A stretch of 64,000 bases of DNA, from assembly GCA_011390275.1 (NCBI GenBank), contig JAABST010000006.1, forward strand, positions 82,469 through 146,468, read 5' to 3'. Numbering within the stretch: position 1 is the first letter of the stretch; every line of letters starts with the position of its first letter. The translations under genes were made by a program, and so were the position numbers. This document shows, piece by piece, positions 54,901 through 64,000 of the stretch. Under the pieces are notes generated by a model, which searched no databases, had not been told where the DNA came from, and saw nothing but the letters and a program-made list of their open reading frames with translations. Source of the stretch: Geitlerinema sp. S16 (lineage in GTDB: Bacteria > Cyanobacteriota > Cyanobacteriia > Cyanobacteriales > Geitlerinemataceae).

Positions 54901-55683
54901 GTCGATCGCTTTGAGCGCGATGCCCCCATGATGCGAGCCATTCTCGAAAGCTTTCGGACGTATCACAAAGCCCATCCCGATAACCATGCCGCCGCCGCTT
55001 TGCTGGATGCAACCCGCAGCGTCAGCCTTGATCCATTTTCCCCAACGGACACAGCGGATGTCGCAGGCGAATTCAGCACCCTGGGTCGATCCGAACAGCA
55101 ATTTGACGCCCTGCTAGTGCGGATTATGGGAGCCGCCAAAACCTTGATGAATGCCGATCGCAGCACCCTCTGGCTGCTCGACGTGGAACGACAACAGCTT
55201 TGGACAAAGGTGCAATTTTCCGACGGTACGCGACGCGAGTTACGCATCCCGATCGGCGCAGGCTATGCCGGTCGCGTCGCCGAAACAGGACAACCGTTGG
55301 TCATCCCCTTTGACCTCTACGACGATCCCGGCTCCGAAACCGCACGCCGCACCGATCGCCAGACCGGTTACCGCACCTGTAGCCTCCTCTGCGCCCCGGT
55401 TTACAGCCCCGACGGCGAACTCTTGGGCGTCACCCAACTGATTAACAAACTCAAACCCAACAGTCCAAAACAGCTCTTAACCTACGAGCTACCCGTCCCC
55501 GAGGGTTTTCGGACAAGCTTTGATGACAGCGATCTACGCCTGATCGATATCTTTAATAATCAGGCCGGAGCCGCCCTGCAAAACTCCGCGCTCATCGATG
55601 CGTTTAAACGACAGAAGCAATCTTTGCGTGATACGATAAGCCCAAAATTTTCTACGAATAGTGACGAGTCATCGGGCGTTTAA
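51928..55683 (+). CDS. AAA-like ATPase with four GAF domains
   Basis: This 1251-residue protein has an N-terminal AAA_35-type ATPase domain: YFQVGGILSPTAQSYVSRWADRDLESAILAGEFCYIF, Walker A DAPQTGKTSLQRRV, sensor-like AIFIDDIEVVLD and the WTGGQPFLTQWLCQLI motif. Four GAF domains follow at about 415-560, 610-790, 820-980 and 1045-1225. GAF2 and GAF4 carry NK/NR...FD(A/D) elements that recall the cyclic-nucleotide-binding NKxnFDE motif. No kinase, cyclase or GGDEF output domain follows; the C-terminus is a short tail. The ATG at 51928 lies in a duplicated region. Function is inferred to be sensing or scaffolding. Confidence 0.85.
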   Translation: MSRLYAHRSPAYFQVGGILSPTAQSYVSRWADRDLESAILAGEFCYIFDAPQTGKTSLQRRVAQRLQEEYGYQCVFLDLTRLRGRDIDRQQWYTGIARLLSRGLQLDVDFRAWIEDRSFLPPVQYPSELLEDVALRQIEAPIAIFIDDIEVVLDLTFRVDDFFALLCSYQRHPQLRFVVAGCTTAIELVRDLRCTPFETGKSIDLDLFQMKRNSLESADSIDSMDLTPLITGLGECVNDPHETLAVVLNWTGGQPFLTQWLCQLIVEQAADDPRWPPPTVPQIWVAHLVQSKLISSWEAYDRAHHLGGIRDRLLQHDNALEILKLYSRVLQTGRLAVSEDLLSPPMGRSSGITGLRPLTISPLTALCLTGLAFEHDHELIVCNRIYSRVFDVRWLQRAIASVQPDCIQVMSRQEQRLLELLQVMENKPFDEVLHEILSPVALKLMETLHADRVTLFLIDAHQSEIWSIVARGRGVSKPEVNISSDRDDMVGQLREQLYTPFYYNGFDEPIEYGQHVQAGENPLAIEGAPGRYFNYSILVLPLIDTENRFVGVIRLANRLRTAHDPSLPLRDRIDPTGFTTSDEVECYEYAPALCRLFDRVYSSYRLTQRLRASEALAQATRSLSHSRLDADEIVMRVMAAAKTLMNADRTTLWILDETKRRLWTKIPREDGTTLELTLKVGEGYAGQVAQTGQTISIPFDLYDRSGSETAKQTDRQTGYRTCSLLCMPVRNPDGETIAVTQLINRRKTGNFPTYDPAHWPEAPEVFRASFDAQSENYMRIFNDQVGVALQNAQQYADAKQRAALHSDSVVGETLAMLDRLMDSQGFDEVLDTTLRSITLRIGRTLNADRTSIFMLDEERQEFWSILAESEGQLDRGESRRSEAKSGLIQPGSTPCLEIRTPFNRGIVGEAAATRKIVSVPFDFYDDPRSEIARQEDRRNNYRTATVLAIPLLDRMGELIAVVQFLNKLRSDISASAPFMERLDLQGFTTLDVDRFERDAPMMRAILESFRTYHKAHPDNHAAAALLDATRSVSLDPFSPTDTADVAGEFSTLGRSEQQFDALLVRIMGAAKTLMNADRSTLWLLDVERQQLWTKVQFSDGTRRELRIPIGAGYAGRVAETGQPLVIPFDLYDDPGSETARRTDRQTGYRTCSLLCAPVYSPDGELLGVTQLINKLKPNSPKQLLTYELPVPEGFRTSFDDSDLRLIDIFNNQAGAALQNSALIDAFKRQKQSLRDTISPKFSTNSDESSGV

Positions 55684-55808
55684 AGCTTATCGATGAAGGG
55701 TTTTGCGAGTTTCAAGGGTTTTGCGAGTTGCATCTGATAATGCTGCTCACCGAACAACGCCCGACGGCGACCCTCATCTTCACTTCGTATCTATCTCGGG
55801 GGTGCAAC

Positions 55809-56291
55809 ATGAATCCGATCGACGAACCTTTACCCTGGCGCGTCAACGCGAAAGCATCGTATGTACCGCTCGAATATGAGGGGCAGACGATCGGCTACTG
55901 CGATCCAGAATACGCAGACGAACTCGCGACCACGATGAATGAGCAAGCCACGCTCAACAAAGCGCTACGGATGGCCTGTCGCGATTTGCTCAAGCGGATG
56001 AACAAAGATACGAGCCGCGCCCAGGAACTGGCCGATCGCTACATCAAACAGGCCAAGCGTCCAACCTCGGGGCCGCGTGCTTTGGCGTTTATGCTCGCAG
56101 AACGTCAGCGCGAATTAGGCCTGAGTCCACAGGAATTTTTCAAGTTTTGCGATACCTTCAAAATTTCGGAGCGTGACATCGCCGAGATGGCCGATGGCAA
56201 AGCGGTTGCATCACATAATATCGCGCCGATTTCTCGGGTATTAGGGATTGCGCCAACAGATGTCGAAGGCATTTTAGGCCAATCGGCTTAA
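55809..56291 (+). CDS. Protein of unknown function
   Basis: This 160-residue protein is taken from ATG 55809 (MNPIDEPLPWRVNAKASYVP), preceded by GGGGGTG as ribosome site; an upstream ORF extension starts at 55728. It has a short beta part (LEYEGQTIGYCDPEYADELATTM) and a helical C-terminal half (RALAFMLAERQRELGLSPQEFFKFCDTFKISERDIAEMADGKAVASHNIAPISRVLGI) that recalls a HTH-type or ribbon-helix DNA-binding layout. I do not recognise the family. It lies between the AAA-GAF gene and the nblR-like gene, same strand. Confidence 0.6.
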   Translation: MNPIDEPLPWRVNAKASYVPLEYEGQTIGYCDPEYADELATTMNEQATLNKALRMACRDLLKRMNKDTSRAQELADRYIKQAKRPTSGPRALAFMLAERQRELGLSPQEFFKFCDTFKISERDIAEMADGKAVASHNIAPISRVLGIAPTDVEGILGQSA

Positions 56292-56473
56292 GTTCGACGC
56301 GATCGATAGTTAAACGCGATCGATAGAGTCCACTACAGTCAACCGCCGTCCGGTTAAAGAAGGATTGCCGGTCAACGTTTCGATTCGAGGAACGTGCTAC
56401 AAGAAAGACAAGCAACGGAGGCCGCTCTGTTACCTCGGGGTAACGGGAGTGTGTCTCGTGATGTCCATAATTG

Positions 56474-57178
56474 ATGCCCACAATTCCTACCACACCATTC
56501 CCTGTGCAATCTTCCGTTCTGATCGTCGAACCTGATACCGCCCTATCTCAGATCATCTCGCGAGACTTGAAAGAGGCGGGCTACGAGCCGTTGATCGTCG
56601 CAACCGCCAACCATGCGCTCGATCGCGTGACCGAAGAGATGCCGGGTTTGGTGGTGATTGATCGTCGTTTGCCGGACGAAAGCGGCCTACAGCTCTGTCG
56701 CACCCTACGCAGTCAGTATCGTCAATTGCCGGTGTTGGTGCTATCGATCGCCGATACGCTTGACGATCGCATTGCCTGCCTCGAATGCGGTGCGGATGAC
56801 TACGTGATGCAGCCTTACCGCAGCAACGATTTTCTCAAAATGATCGAGTTCTATCTCAAAATCGATCGCCAAGATACACAACAGCTCCGGTTTGCAGATC
56901 TCGTCCTTGATCTATCAAACCGTCAAGCCACACGCGGCGACCAGACGATCGAGCTAACCATGAAAGAGTTTGAACTCTTGAAATTTTTGATGCAGCACCC
57001 GCGCGAAGTCATGCCGCGCGAGCAAATTCTCGAAAATGTTTGGGGCTATGAGTTTATGGGCGAATCAAACGTGATCGAAGTGTACGTGCGGTACTTGCGC
57101 CTCAAGCTCGAAGAAGGAGACGCCAAACGCTTAATCCAAACCGTTCGCGGTGTTGGTTATGTTTTGCGAGACTCGTAA
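56474..57178 (+). CDS. nblR: OmpR-type response regulator, NblR-like
   Basis: This 234-residue protein starts at ATG 56474. The receiver begins VLIVEPDTALSQIISRDLKEAGYEPLIV, has VVIDRRLPDESGLQLC with a potential phospho-Asp, but the conserved Lys after the last strand is replaced (DYVMQPYRSNDF where YxxKP is usual). The C-terminal winged helix (TMKEFELLKFLMQHPREVMPREQILENVWGYEFMGESNVIEVYVRYLRLKLEE ... RLIQTVRGVGYVLRD) is of OmpR/PhoB type. The pattern is close to NblR, which controls phycobilisome breakdown under stress and is known to work without canonical phosphorylation. Gene-name assignment is from pattern memory. No partner kinase is adjacent. Confidence 0.8.
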   Translation: MPTIPTTPFPVQSSVLIVEPDTALSQIISRDLKEAGYEPLIVATANHALDRVTEEMPGLVVIDRRLPDESGLQLCRTLRSQYRQLPVLVLSIADTLDDRIACLECGADDYVMQPYRSNDFLKMIEFYLKIDRQDTQQLRFADLVLDLSNRQATRGDQTIELTMKEFELLKFLMQHPREVMPREQILENVWGYEFMGESNVIEVYVRYLRLKLEEGDAKRLIQTVRGVGYVLRDS

Positions 57179-57223
57179 ACCAGAAACAGAGGCGACGAGA
57201 CTCGTGAACCAATCCAGACTCAG

Positions 57224-58174
57224 CTAAGACGGACGCACACGCTGATTGGATCGATCCAGAAACTTGGACAGCGTCGTTAAGAACGTTTCCGCTGCCAGCT
57301 CTAAAACATCCTCATGATGCACACCGGGCAGTAAACACAACTCTTTCGGCTCTGCCGCTGCCGCGTATAACTGTTCACTCATAAAAGACGGCACGACATC
57401 ATCCGCTGTCCCATGAATAAACAACGTCGGCATCGTCAGGCTATGCACTTTGGCGATCGACTCGAAACGGTGCTTGAGGATGCGATCGAGCGGGAACGGT
57501 CGAAAATTGGGGTTTTCCAGCGCCACATCATAGATCGAAGTGAAAGAGCCATCCACAATCAAGGCCGCAATACTCGGATGACGGCGAGCAAACTCGATCG
57601 CGGCAGCTCCGCCGAGAGAATGGCCATAAACACAAATGTCATGGCGATCGGGGGTCACACCTTCGGTCTGCGTGATGTGTTCCCAAATCGCATCGAGATC
57701 CTCGTATAGCTTGCTTTCTGATGGAGGCCCCGAAATGCTACGACCAAAGCCGCGATAGTCGGCAATTAAGACAGAACCACCCCACGTCCGATAAAACGCT
57801 GCGATCCGCTCCAAATTGAGCGTGGAACTGATGTTGCCGCGATTGCCGTGAAAGTAAATCGTGACGCGATCGGCCTGTTGTGGCTGCGTTTCGCCGATCC
57901 ACCACCCGTGTAATTGTTCACCGGTATGAGCTTCCGTATCCGCGTTCGTGTCGGTCTCCGTCTCTGTTTCCGTATTTACACGAAACCCGATCGGAATCCA
58001 GACCTCACGATAATTCAGCCCAAAATCGGCGGGTGTTTGCTTGAATTCATACCCCGGACGAAATACCAGCCCTGTTTGCATCTTGGCCAAGATCGCACAG
58101 CCAATACCGTAGGCGATCGTCAGCGCACCAAGGGCGAACGCGATCGTGATCATCCAGTCTGAATCCAGGGTCAT
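57224..58174 (-). CDS. Alpha/beta hydrolase (BEM46/ABHD13-like)
   Basis: This 316-residue protein has an N-terminal membrane helix (MITIAFALGALTIAYGIGCAILAKM). The hydrolase fold has VTIYFHGNRGNISSTL (oxyanion), VLIADYRGFGRSISGPPS, nucleophile elbow ICVYGHSLGGAAAIEFARRHP (Ser of GHSLGG), LFIHGTADDVVPSFMSEQLYAAA (Asp) and CLLPGVHHEDVLELA (His). Lipid or peptide substrates are possible. It is separated from ndhD by a terminator. A short Glu/Thr-rich insertion (TETETETDTNADTEAHTG) lies near residue 70. Confidence 0.88.
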   Translation of the reverse strand: MTLDSDWMITIAFALGALTIAYGIGCAILAKMQTGLVFRPGYEFKQTPADFGLNYREVWIPIGFRVNTETETETDTNADTEAHTGEQLHGWWIGETQPQQADRVTIYFHGNRGNISSTLNLERIAAFYRTWGGSVLIADYRGFGRSISGPPSESKLYEDLDAIWEHITQTEGVTPDRHDICVYGHSLGGAAAIEFARRHPSIAALIVDGSFTSIYDVALENPNFRPFPLDRILKHRFESIAKVHSLTMPTLFIHGTADDVVPSFMSEQLYAAAAEPKELCLLPGVHHEDVLELAAETFLTTLSKFLDRSNQRVRPS

Positions 58175-58211
58175 ACTGCTTGCAAAACAGGCAATTTAGC
58201 CATTAACAAAA

Positions 58212-58236
58212 AGAGGTGCGAATACATCGCACCTCT
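58212..58236 (-). terminator. Rho-independent terminator of ndhD
   Basis: On the minus strand, AGAGGTGCGA and TCGCACCTCT form a perfect 10-bp stem with a 5-base loop, followed by TTTTTG. It lies about 107 bp after the ndhD stop. Confidence 0.88.
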
Positions 58237-58342
58237 CCTAGTGTGTCATTGATATTGAAGAATATCCCCATTAATTGGGACGATCTTTAAGCTGATCTAG
58301 GCTTATCGAATAAGCCCGAAACATCAACTAGTGAATTAATCA

Positions 58343-59920
58343 CTATTCGATGATGGCCGGAGCGCGATGCACGATCGCACCGTCAAGCCCCGTCGCAATT
58401 TTTGTATCCTCCAGACCCGGAACCGCGTCACGCAACCGCGCCACGAGTTTCACCGTCGTCGCATCATAAATCTGCGTCAGGATTTTCGGATAGAAGCCAA
58501 TCCCGATGATCGGAACCAGCAGCGAGCCGATGACAAAGATTTCGCGCGGTTCGGCATCGATCAAAACTTCTTTTTCGATGAGCGATTTGTTCTCGGGGCC
58601 GTAGAGCAACTCGCGCAGCATCGACAGCAGATAAATCGGCGTCAGGATCACGCCGATCGCGGCCAGACAGACAATCACAACCCGGAACGTCAGCGAATAG
58701 GCATCACTGGTCGCAAACCCAACGAAAATCATCAGCTCCGCAATGAAGCCACTCATTCCCGGCAAGGCCAGCGACGCCATCGAGCAAGCCGTCCACATCG
58801 CGAAGGTCTTCTTCATCTTCTGACCCACACCGCCCATCTCGTCGAGCATCAGGGTGTGGGTGCGATCGTAGGTGCAGCCGACTAAGAAGAAGAGACTCGC
58901 ACCGATTAAGCCGTGGGAGACCATTTGCAGCACCGCGCCGCTCATGCCCAGATCGGTAAACGACGCAATCCCAATCAGCACAAAGCCCATGTGGGAAATC
59001 GATGAATAGGCGATCTTGCGCTTGAGGTTGCGTTGCGCAAACGAGGTCAAGGCCGCGTAGATGATATTCACCACGCCGAGAATGACCAAAATCGGCGCAA
59101 ACGTAACATGCGCATCGGACAGCATTCCAGCATTCATCCGAATCAGCGCGTAGCCGCCCATCTTGAGCAGAATGCCCGCCAGCAGCATGTGCGCCGGAGC
59201 GGTCGCTTCACCGTGGGCATCCGGTAGCCAGGTATGGAGCGGGAAAATCGGCAGCTTGACGCCGTAGGCGATCAAGAGGGCGGCATAAAGCCAGAGTTGC
59301 AGGGAGGCCGGGATATCTTTCGCGGCGATCGCCTGCATATCAAACGTAAAATCGTTGCCGTAGAACGCCATGGTCAGCGCCGCAACGAGAATAAACAGCG
59401 AGCCGCCTGCGGTGTAGATAATAAACTTCGTCGCCGCGTACAGCCGTTTTTTACCGCCCCAGATCGACAGAATCAGATACACCGGGATCAGCTCTAGTTC
59501 CCAAACCAGGAAGAACAGCATCATGTCCTGGACGGCAAACACGGCGATCTGCCCGCCGTACATCACCAACATCAGGAAATAGAACAAGCGCGGCTTTAAG
59601 CTCACCGGCCATGCCGCCAAGATGGCTAGCGTGGTGATAAAGCCCGTCAGAATCACCAAGGGCATGGATAAACCATCGACCCCCACGGACCAGTAGAGCT
59701 GGATTTGCGGGAGCCAAGCGTAACGCTCGACCATTTGCAAATCAGGATTCGTCAAGTCGTACTGGGAATAGAACGACCAGATGATGACAGCAAAGTCGAT
59801 CAGGCCAACGATGAGGGCATACCAGCGCAGGGTTTTGCCGTCTTGATCCGGAATCACGGGAACCAGCAGTGCTGCCGCGATCGGGAACAGAATAATAAAG
59901 GTTAACCAGGGGAAGTCCAT
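58343..59920 (-). CDS. ndhD: NAD(P)H-quinone oxidoreductase subunit 4 (NdhD)
   Basis: This 525-residue membrane protein, taken from [13 protein letters not shown] (59920), is a proton-pumping subunit of the thylakoid NDH-1 complex. Landmarks of NdhD are [95 protein letters not shown] and [28 protein letters not shown]. It is most like the D1/D2 forms for respiration and cyclic electron flow. Whether it is D1 or D2 cannot be told without comparison. It is not beside ndhF. A 10-bp terminator follows. Confidence 0.93.
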   Translation of the reverse strand: MDFPWLTFIILFPIAAALLVPVIPDQDGKTLRWYALIVGLIDFAVIIWSFYSQYDLTNPDLQMVERYAWLPQIQLYWSVGVDGLSMPLVILTGFITTLAILAAWPVSLKPRLFYFLMLVMYGGQIAVFAVQDMMLFFLVWELELIPVYLILSIWGGKKRLYAATKFIIYTAGGSLFILVAALTMAFYGNDFTFDMQAIAAKDIPASLQLWLYAALLIAYGVKLPIFPLHTWLPDAHGEATAPAHMLLAGILLKMGGYALIRMNAGMLSDAHVTFAPILVILGVVNIIYAALTSFAQRNLKRKIAYSSISHMGFVLIGIASFTDLGMSGAVLQMVSHGLIGASLFFLVGCTYDRTHTLMLDEMGGVGQKMKKTFAMWTACSMASLALPGMSGFIAELMIFVGFATSDAYSLTFRVVIVCLAAIGVILTPIYLLSMLRELLYGPENKSLIEKEVLIDAEPREIFVIGSLLVPIIGIGFYPKILTQIYDATTVKLVARLRDAVPGLEDTKIATGLDGAIVHRAPAIIE

Positions 59921-60213
59921 AGGACACCGAACGAACAGCAAGGACAGACGGAAGTTCGGGGTGTCACATTTGATGATCTACAAATCAATAGCAGTCACGA
60001 CATTAAAGCCGCTTGCTATCTGTAGAACTATGGCACCTCGTCCTCTCGCGTTTGTCCTTCAGGGTAGCGAATCCTTTTTCGGTGTGGACTAGAATTGCAA
60101 CCGACTGTCAGATCTACCAGTCTTTAGGTTGCGAAACGTAACAAGGTTGGCCGTAATTTGACGGCAATGTTGCTCCTCTTGAACCCGTCGATCCGTCGTG
60201 TTAAAGGCTGGCG

Positions 60214-60768
60214 TTAGCCCGCTCTAACCTGTGCGATGGCGTCTGCGGGATGACTGATCGGCATGGAATGTCGCTTCGCCGGGTGTGCCGATGGACGTGA
60301 AGTGGCCGGAGTGTAACCGCTGGACAGTGCCCGCAGTGTTGGGTGTTCTGGTGTGGCAGGGGGGAGAGGCTGGACGGCCTCATGTACTACCGCGCTGAGG
60401 TTATCCCAGGAGAGATCTTCACGACCGAATAAGAGTTGTAGCTCTGCAAGTGCGCGTTCGGCAGGAGGACGAACCTGCTCACTCGCTAGCGGCGTCTCGC
60501 AAGGCTTATATTTTCGTTGCGCTTCATTAATGCCCCAGGTCACGGTCATACTCACGAGATCCATCAATCCTCTACGAGCCCGCTTCATTTGGCGATCCCA
60601 TCCTTCTTGTGTGGTGGCGTAGAGTGCTGGGAGGCGATTGAGGGCGTAAGCGATCGCATCGGATCGGTCAAAATTTTGGGGATAGACGGTATCGGCTTCT
60701 GTCAGTTGTCGATCGATTTCTTCACGAACTAACGTTTCCATTGCATTCCAACATGGCTTGTAATTCAT
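60214..60768 (-). CDS. ComFB-domain protein, likely cyclic-dinucleotide receptor family
   Basis: This 184-residue protein has the ComFB fold near the N-terminus: NAMETLVREEIDRQLTEADTVYPQNFDRSDAIAYALNRLPALYATTQEGWDRQMKRARRGLMDLVSMTVTWGI. In cyanobacteria this domain is known as a c-di-GMP receptor (CdgR) that affects cell size, and members also bind c-di-AMP and act in motility/natural competence. The C-terminal 60 residues are Pro/Ala/His-rich and disordered. It is single, with an intact ribosomal start ATG at 60768. Ligand binding is inferred from the family. Confidence 0.88.
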   Translation of the reverse strand: MNYKPCWNAMETLVREEIDRQLTEADTVYPQNFDRSDAIAYALNRLPALYATTQEGWDRQMKRARRGLMDLVSMTVTWGINEAQRKYKPCETPLASEQVRPPAERALAELQLLFGREDLSWDNLSAVVHEAVQPLPPATPEHPTLRALSSGYTPATSRPSAHPAKRHSMPISHPADAIAQVRAG

Positions 60769-60977
60769 GACTCGCCTTACCCTGAGAAGCTTGGGTTCTT
60801 TTGATTTTGGTTACAGTTTCATTTTAAGTAGTTCATCAGGATTTAATATGAAGTTCACGTAAAGAAGACCGGTAATTCTCTGGGTTTTTATGAAGATTTG
60901 ATGAAGCAGTAGAGTGGTTGAATGGTGACTGGATTTCTACTGATTGGGACTGACGCAAAACAGGTTACACAAAATCC

Positions 60978-61539
60978 CTAAGTACAGGACAAAAGTTGTA
61001 CGGGACGGAAATTAGGCTCAAAGAGAGATTGAGAATGAAGGAAAAAGCGGCGGAGCAGGTCAGAACCATAGTGAAACAGGCTACGAACCCGACGACCATG
61101 AGCCTTGATGAGACGAATCGGCTGACGAGTCTGTCGCCATAGACCCGCCTTCATTGCCCAGACAAAGGCCAAAGCCAAGAGCGCGAGCAGCTTTGATAGA
61201 CGAGCCTCATCGGTGAAATGGGTCGATTCGAGGCAAACCTTTCGGGTCTTGAGAGTGCCAAACAGCGTTTCATACCAAATCCGTTTGTACATAGACTCAG
61301 ATCGTCGTTCTGAGTGAGACTCCGCACTTCGACAAGCTCAGTGTTCATAGGTGCGATCTTTTTTTGTATACATAACCGGATTTGGTATCAATCCCCCAAC
61401 GCTTCCCATCGTCAGCCAAAGCGGTCTGGGGGTCATGGGTCGTGATGATCATCAGAAAATCGGCGTTGTTGAATTCAGAGAGGATGTCGATTGTTGCCAG
61501 TCGCTGAAAGCCTTGTGAAATAGAGGATAGAGTGTCGGG
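60978..61539 (-). pseudogene. Transposase remnant, split by a MITE
   Basis: The C-terminal part (ETLFGTLKTRKVCLESTHFTDEARLSKLLALLALAFVWAMKAG ... FRPVQLLSCT) is typical of IS4-family DDE transposases; the Glu in ETLFG belongs to the catalytic triad. Upstream, the opposite side of the MITE reads FQRLATIDILSEFNNADFLMIITTHDPQTALADDGKRWGI. Removing the 117-bp MITE and one TCA (TGA) copy restores KRWGIETLFG in frame. In-frame TAG codons at 61540-61542 and 61549-61551 mark the lost N-terminus. Confidence 0.85.
61271..61387. mobile_element. 117-bp MITE with TACCAAATCC ends and TCA target duplication
   Basis: TACCAAATCC at the left and GGATTTGGTA at the right are perfect terminal inverted repeats. 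TCA flanks both sides (61268-61270 and 61388-61390). Internal ACTCAGA-TCGTCGT-TCTGAGT is a small hairpin. It is inserted into the transposase remnant. No ORF is inside. Confidence 0.9.
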
Positions 61540-61601
61540 CTATACGTGCTATCGTTGCTCGATCCCACAACACCCTCTTTGAAATCTTTGGCAGGATTGC
61601 G

Positions 61602-62609
61602 ATGGCCCACGATTTAGACACCGATGAACCAAGCGCCATTGCCCAAGGTAACGCTCCAAGCATTGTCGCTGCAACTGAGTTTTCAGAAAATCTCAACACA
61701 TTATGGATTGAGAGTTTTTGGGTTGGCGAAGGTGGTTCTGAGATGGATCTCCGTGAAATTGTTTTTCCTGAAGTGACGGTGCGTTACTTCTATTCCAAAT
61801 ATCAATTCATAGATCACTTCACTGTCCCGCCGGATGTGACGCTGATTTCCTTGATCATGTTGGTTTCTCACCCAGTCATTTCATGGTGTCATCACATCGG
61901 AGAAACATCCGATTTCATGGCTGTTCAGCGGGGTGGGGTGGAATATACTTCATCACTACCGCCTGGGTGGTTTGGGGTCGATGTGATCATGTCCAATGAC
62001 TTGGTTGATAGCTGTGATTTATTGCCCCATCGATTCTGGGAGCGATGGAGTGATAAATGCGGAGGGGCTGCTATTCCGTTGAATCCACCATCGATCGCAC
62101 AATTTCGGCGATTTCTATTGGGTTGGCGACAAGAGGCTGAGTTTTTATATGCACGGGGTCAACTCGATTTAGCCTATGCCAATCAGATGAAGGATGAGTT
62201 GATTGGTCGGATGTATCTTTTGTTCGATGAAACCTTTGCGGATATTAGTAATTGGCAATATATTCAACCCCAAATTTCGCGGCGCTACTGGATCTATGAG
62301 CAAGCACGGGAAATCATTGCAGCGAATCTTTGTCACCCCCATACATCCATGGAGTTATGCCAAAAGATTCAGGTATCTCGGCGATCGCTAGAATATGCCT
62401 TCCAACAGATGGCCGGGTGCAGTCCCAATACCTACATTCGATCGCGCAAACTCACTGCAATCTACCGCACATTGAAGTACGCCAAGCCCGGTTCGGTGAA
62501 AGTGAGCGCGATCGCCAACCAATATGGCTTCCAGCATTTTGGACGTTTTTCCAGCCAGTTTCGCGCCCTGTTCGGTGAGCTGCCCTCTAAGGTATTGGAT
62601 CGCCCCTAA
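61602..62609 (+). CDS. AraC-family transcriptional regulator
   Basis: This 335-residue protein has an N-terminal ligand-type domain of about 230 residues (EFSENLNTLWIESFWVGEGGSEMDLREIVFPEV) that I do not recognise. The C-terminal double helix-turn-helix of AraC is complete: AREIIAANLCHPHTSMELCQKIQVSRRSLEYAFQQMAGCSPNTYIRSRKLTAIYRTL, then GSVKVSAIANQYGFQHFGRFSSQFRALFGELPSKVL. This arrangement resembles EutR-like cyanobacterial regulators. It could control the neighbouring glycine-rich gene, which is inferred from position only. Confidence 0.88.
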   Translation: MAHDLDTDEPSAIAQGNAPSIVAATEFSENLNTLWIESFWVGEGGSEMDLREIVFPEVTVRYFYSKYQFIDHFTVPPDVTLISLIMLVSHPVISWCHHIGETSDFMAVQRGGVEYTSSLPPGWFGVDVIMSNDLVDSCDLLPHRFWERWSDKCGGAAIPLNPPSIAQFRRFLLGWRQEAEFLYARGQLDLAYANQMKDELIGRMYLLFDETFADISNWQYIQPQISRRYWIYEQAREIIAANLCHPHTSMELCQKIQVSRRSLEYAFQQMAGCSPNTYIRSRKLTAIYRTLKYAKPGSVKVSAIANQYGFQHFGRFSSQFRALFGELPSKVLDRP

Positions 62610-63123
62610 ATATTTGTGCTTATTCCTCGGTGAATCCTGCCCTGTGATGATCATGGCGAAAATGTGCGCAAAACGGATAGACAGTCAGAAATGAGAAGTG
62701 ATTAGATGAATCAAGGCTCAGGGAAAAGAAATTTATACGCAACTCACCCAATCCCAATCGGATTGACATAGCAATTTCAACATCGATCGCGGATCGGCGC
62801 TGGGCGCGAGATGCCTAGGTCGCAAGTTTGAGCAATCTCTCAACCTCATTACTATTTTGGGGGATCTTTTAGCTGCCAAAATTTACGATTTTGCTGGTGC
62901 TTAATCGTCCCAGTTTCTTGGTTCAAATCATCAACTTTTTCTAGTCCTTGCAATAGGAAGGAACATCAAGTCATGGCAAGAAATCTAATGGTTATTTTTG
63001 GCGGTACTGAAGAGGGTGGGTCGGACTACAACAGCACCTAAACTGCCTTGTTTCGTGATGATTCACGATCGAGACCCAAGCTGATCCCTATAGAAATTCC
63101 CCCTTCCCCCCGACACATAAATA
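62610..63123. other. Region between the AraC gene and the glycine-rich gene
   Basis: This 514-bp gap contains one possible mini-gene (62973-63041), listed separately, and the promoter area of the glycine-rich gene. No hairpin terminator or repeat was recognised. Confidence 0.5.
62973..63041 (+). CDS. Possible 22-residue peptide
   Basis: MARNLMVIFGGTEEGGSDYNST with a strong ribosome site (AGGAAGGAACATCAAGTC before ATG). The sequence is not recognised. It may be a leader peptide, or the broken start of another surface protein of the kind encoded next. Confidence 0.35.
   Translation: MARNLMVIFGGTEEGGSDYNST

Positions 63124-64000
<877 letters not shown>

Larger units (their letters stand above)
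60946..61540 (-). mobile_element. Decayed IS4-type element
   Basis: The right end GGGACTGACGCAAAAC (from about 60947) matches the terminal inverted repeat of the MITE at 29991. It is followed on the minus strand by the C-terminal third of a transposase. No second inverted end was found near 61540, so the left part is lost. A MITE (61271-61387) splits the remaining ORF. Confidence 0.78.

Overview
The window looks like chromosomal DNA of a cyanobacterium. The palindrome GCGATCGC (HIP1) and shorter GCGATCG/CGATCG forms occur throughout. The gene set includes NdhD of thylakoid NDH-1, a CpcS/CpeS-type phycobilin lyase, an NblR-like regulator, a COP23 protein, a four-ACT aspartate kinase, a thioesterase of phylloquinone synthesis and the pilus-motility protein HmpF. 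Base composition is moderate except for an AT-rich gap at about 8.7-9.5 kb and an extremely GC-rich gene at the right edge. The genus cannot be fixed from the sequence.

Layout. 0-7.4 kb: a cut-off restriction-type protein, a VapBC-like toxin-antitoxin pair, lysC, a membrane-anchored coiled-coil nuclease-like gene bracketed by two copies of a 90-bp repeat, and a copper P-type ATPase. 7.4-23.7 kb: mostly single housekeeping or unknown genes (lipoprotein, zinc-ribbon mini-protein, beta-propeller, divergent IMPase, tRNA-dihydrouridine synthase, PRiA4-ORF3 protein, CREST-like membrane protein, metallophosphoesterase, DUF445, DHNA-CoA thioesterase, GNAT, bilin lyase, COP23). 23.7-28.0 kb: a tightly overlapping Mrp cation/proton antiporter operon, transcribed C-D-E-F-G-A-B on the minus strand. 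28.2-30.6 kb: an arsenic block (arsC, acr3) under a MerR-type regulator with a textbook MerR operator. 30.7-32.9 kb: a Wzz/BY-kinase polysaccharide protein.

33-46.6 kb: a chemotaxis-like type IV pilus control locus. It encodes a PATAN/receiver protein, CheY, CheW, an MCP with TPR and a giant CheA-receiver hybrid on the minus strand, with hmpF divergent. This is the PilGHIJL / Hmp system for motility and phototaxis. The polysaccharide kinase next door and a ComFB (cyclic-dinucleotide receptor family) gene at 60 kb fit a surface-motility lifestyle. 46.6-60 kb: tilS, a large RTX/cadherin-like exoprotein, an AAA-plus-four-GAF sensor without an output domain, an NblR-like regulator, an alpha/beta hydrolase and ndhD. 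60-64 kb: ComFB, a decayed IS4-type transposase split by a MITE, an AraC regulator, and the start of a Gly-Ser-Phe repeat protein running off the edge.

Small mobile DNA is a theme: a pair of 90-bp palindromic repeats, a 90-bp MITE sharing its ends with the transposase remnant 31 kb away, a nested 117-bp MITE with a 3-bp target duplication, and an IS200/IS605-like relic beside pilG. No rRNA, tRNA or CRISPR array was seen. The most unusual items are the glycine-rich repeat gene at the edge, the output-less AAA-GAF4 protein, the matched acidic linkers in the CheA and MCP partners, and the MerR-controlled arsenic block.
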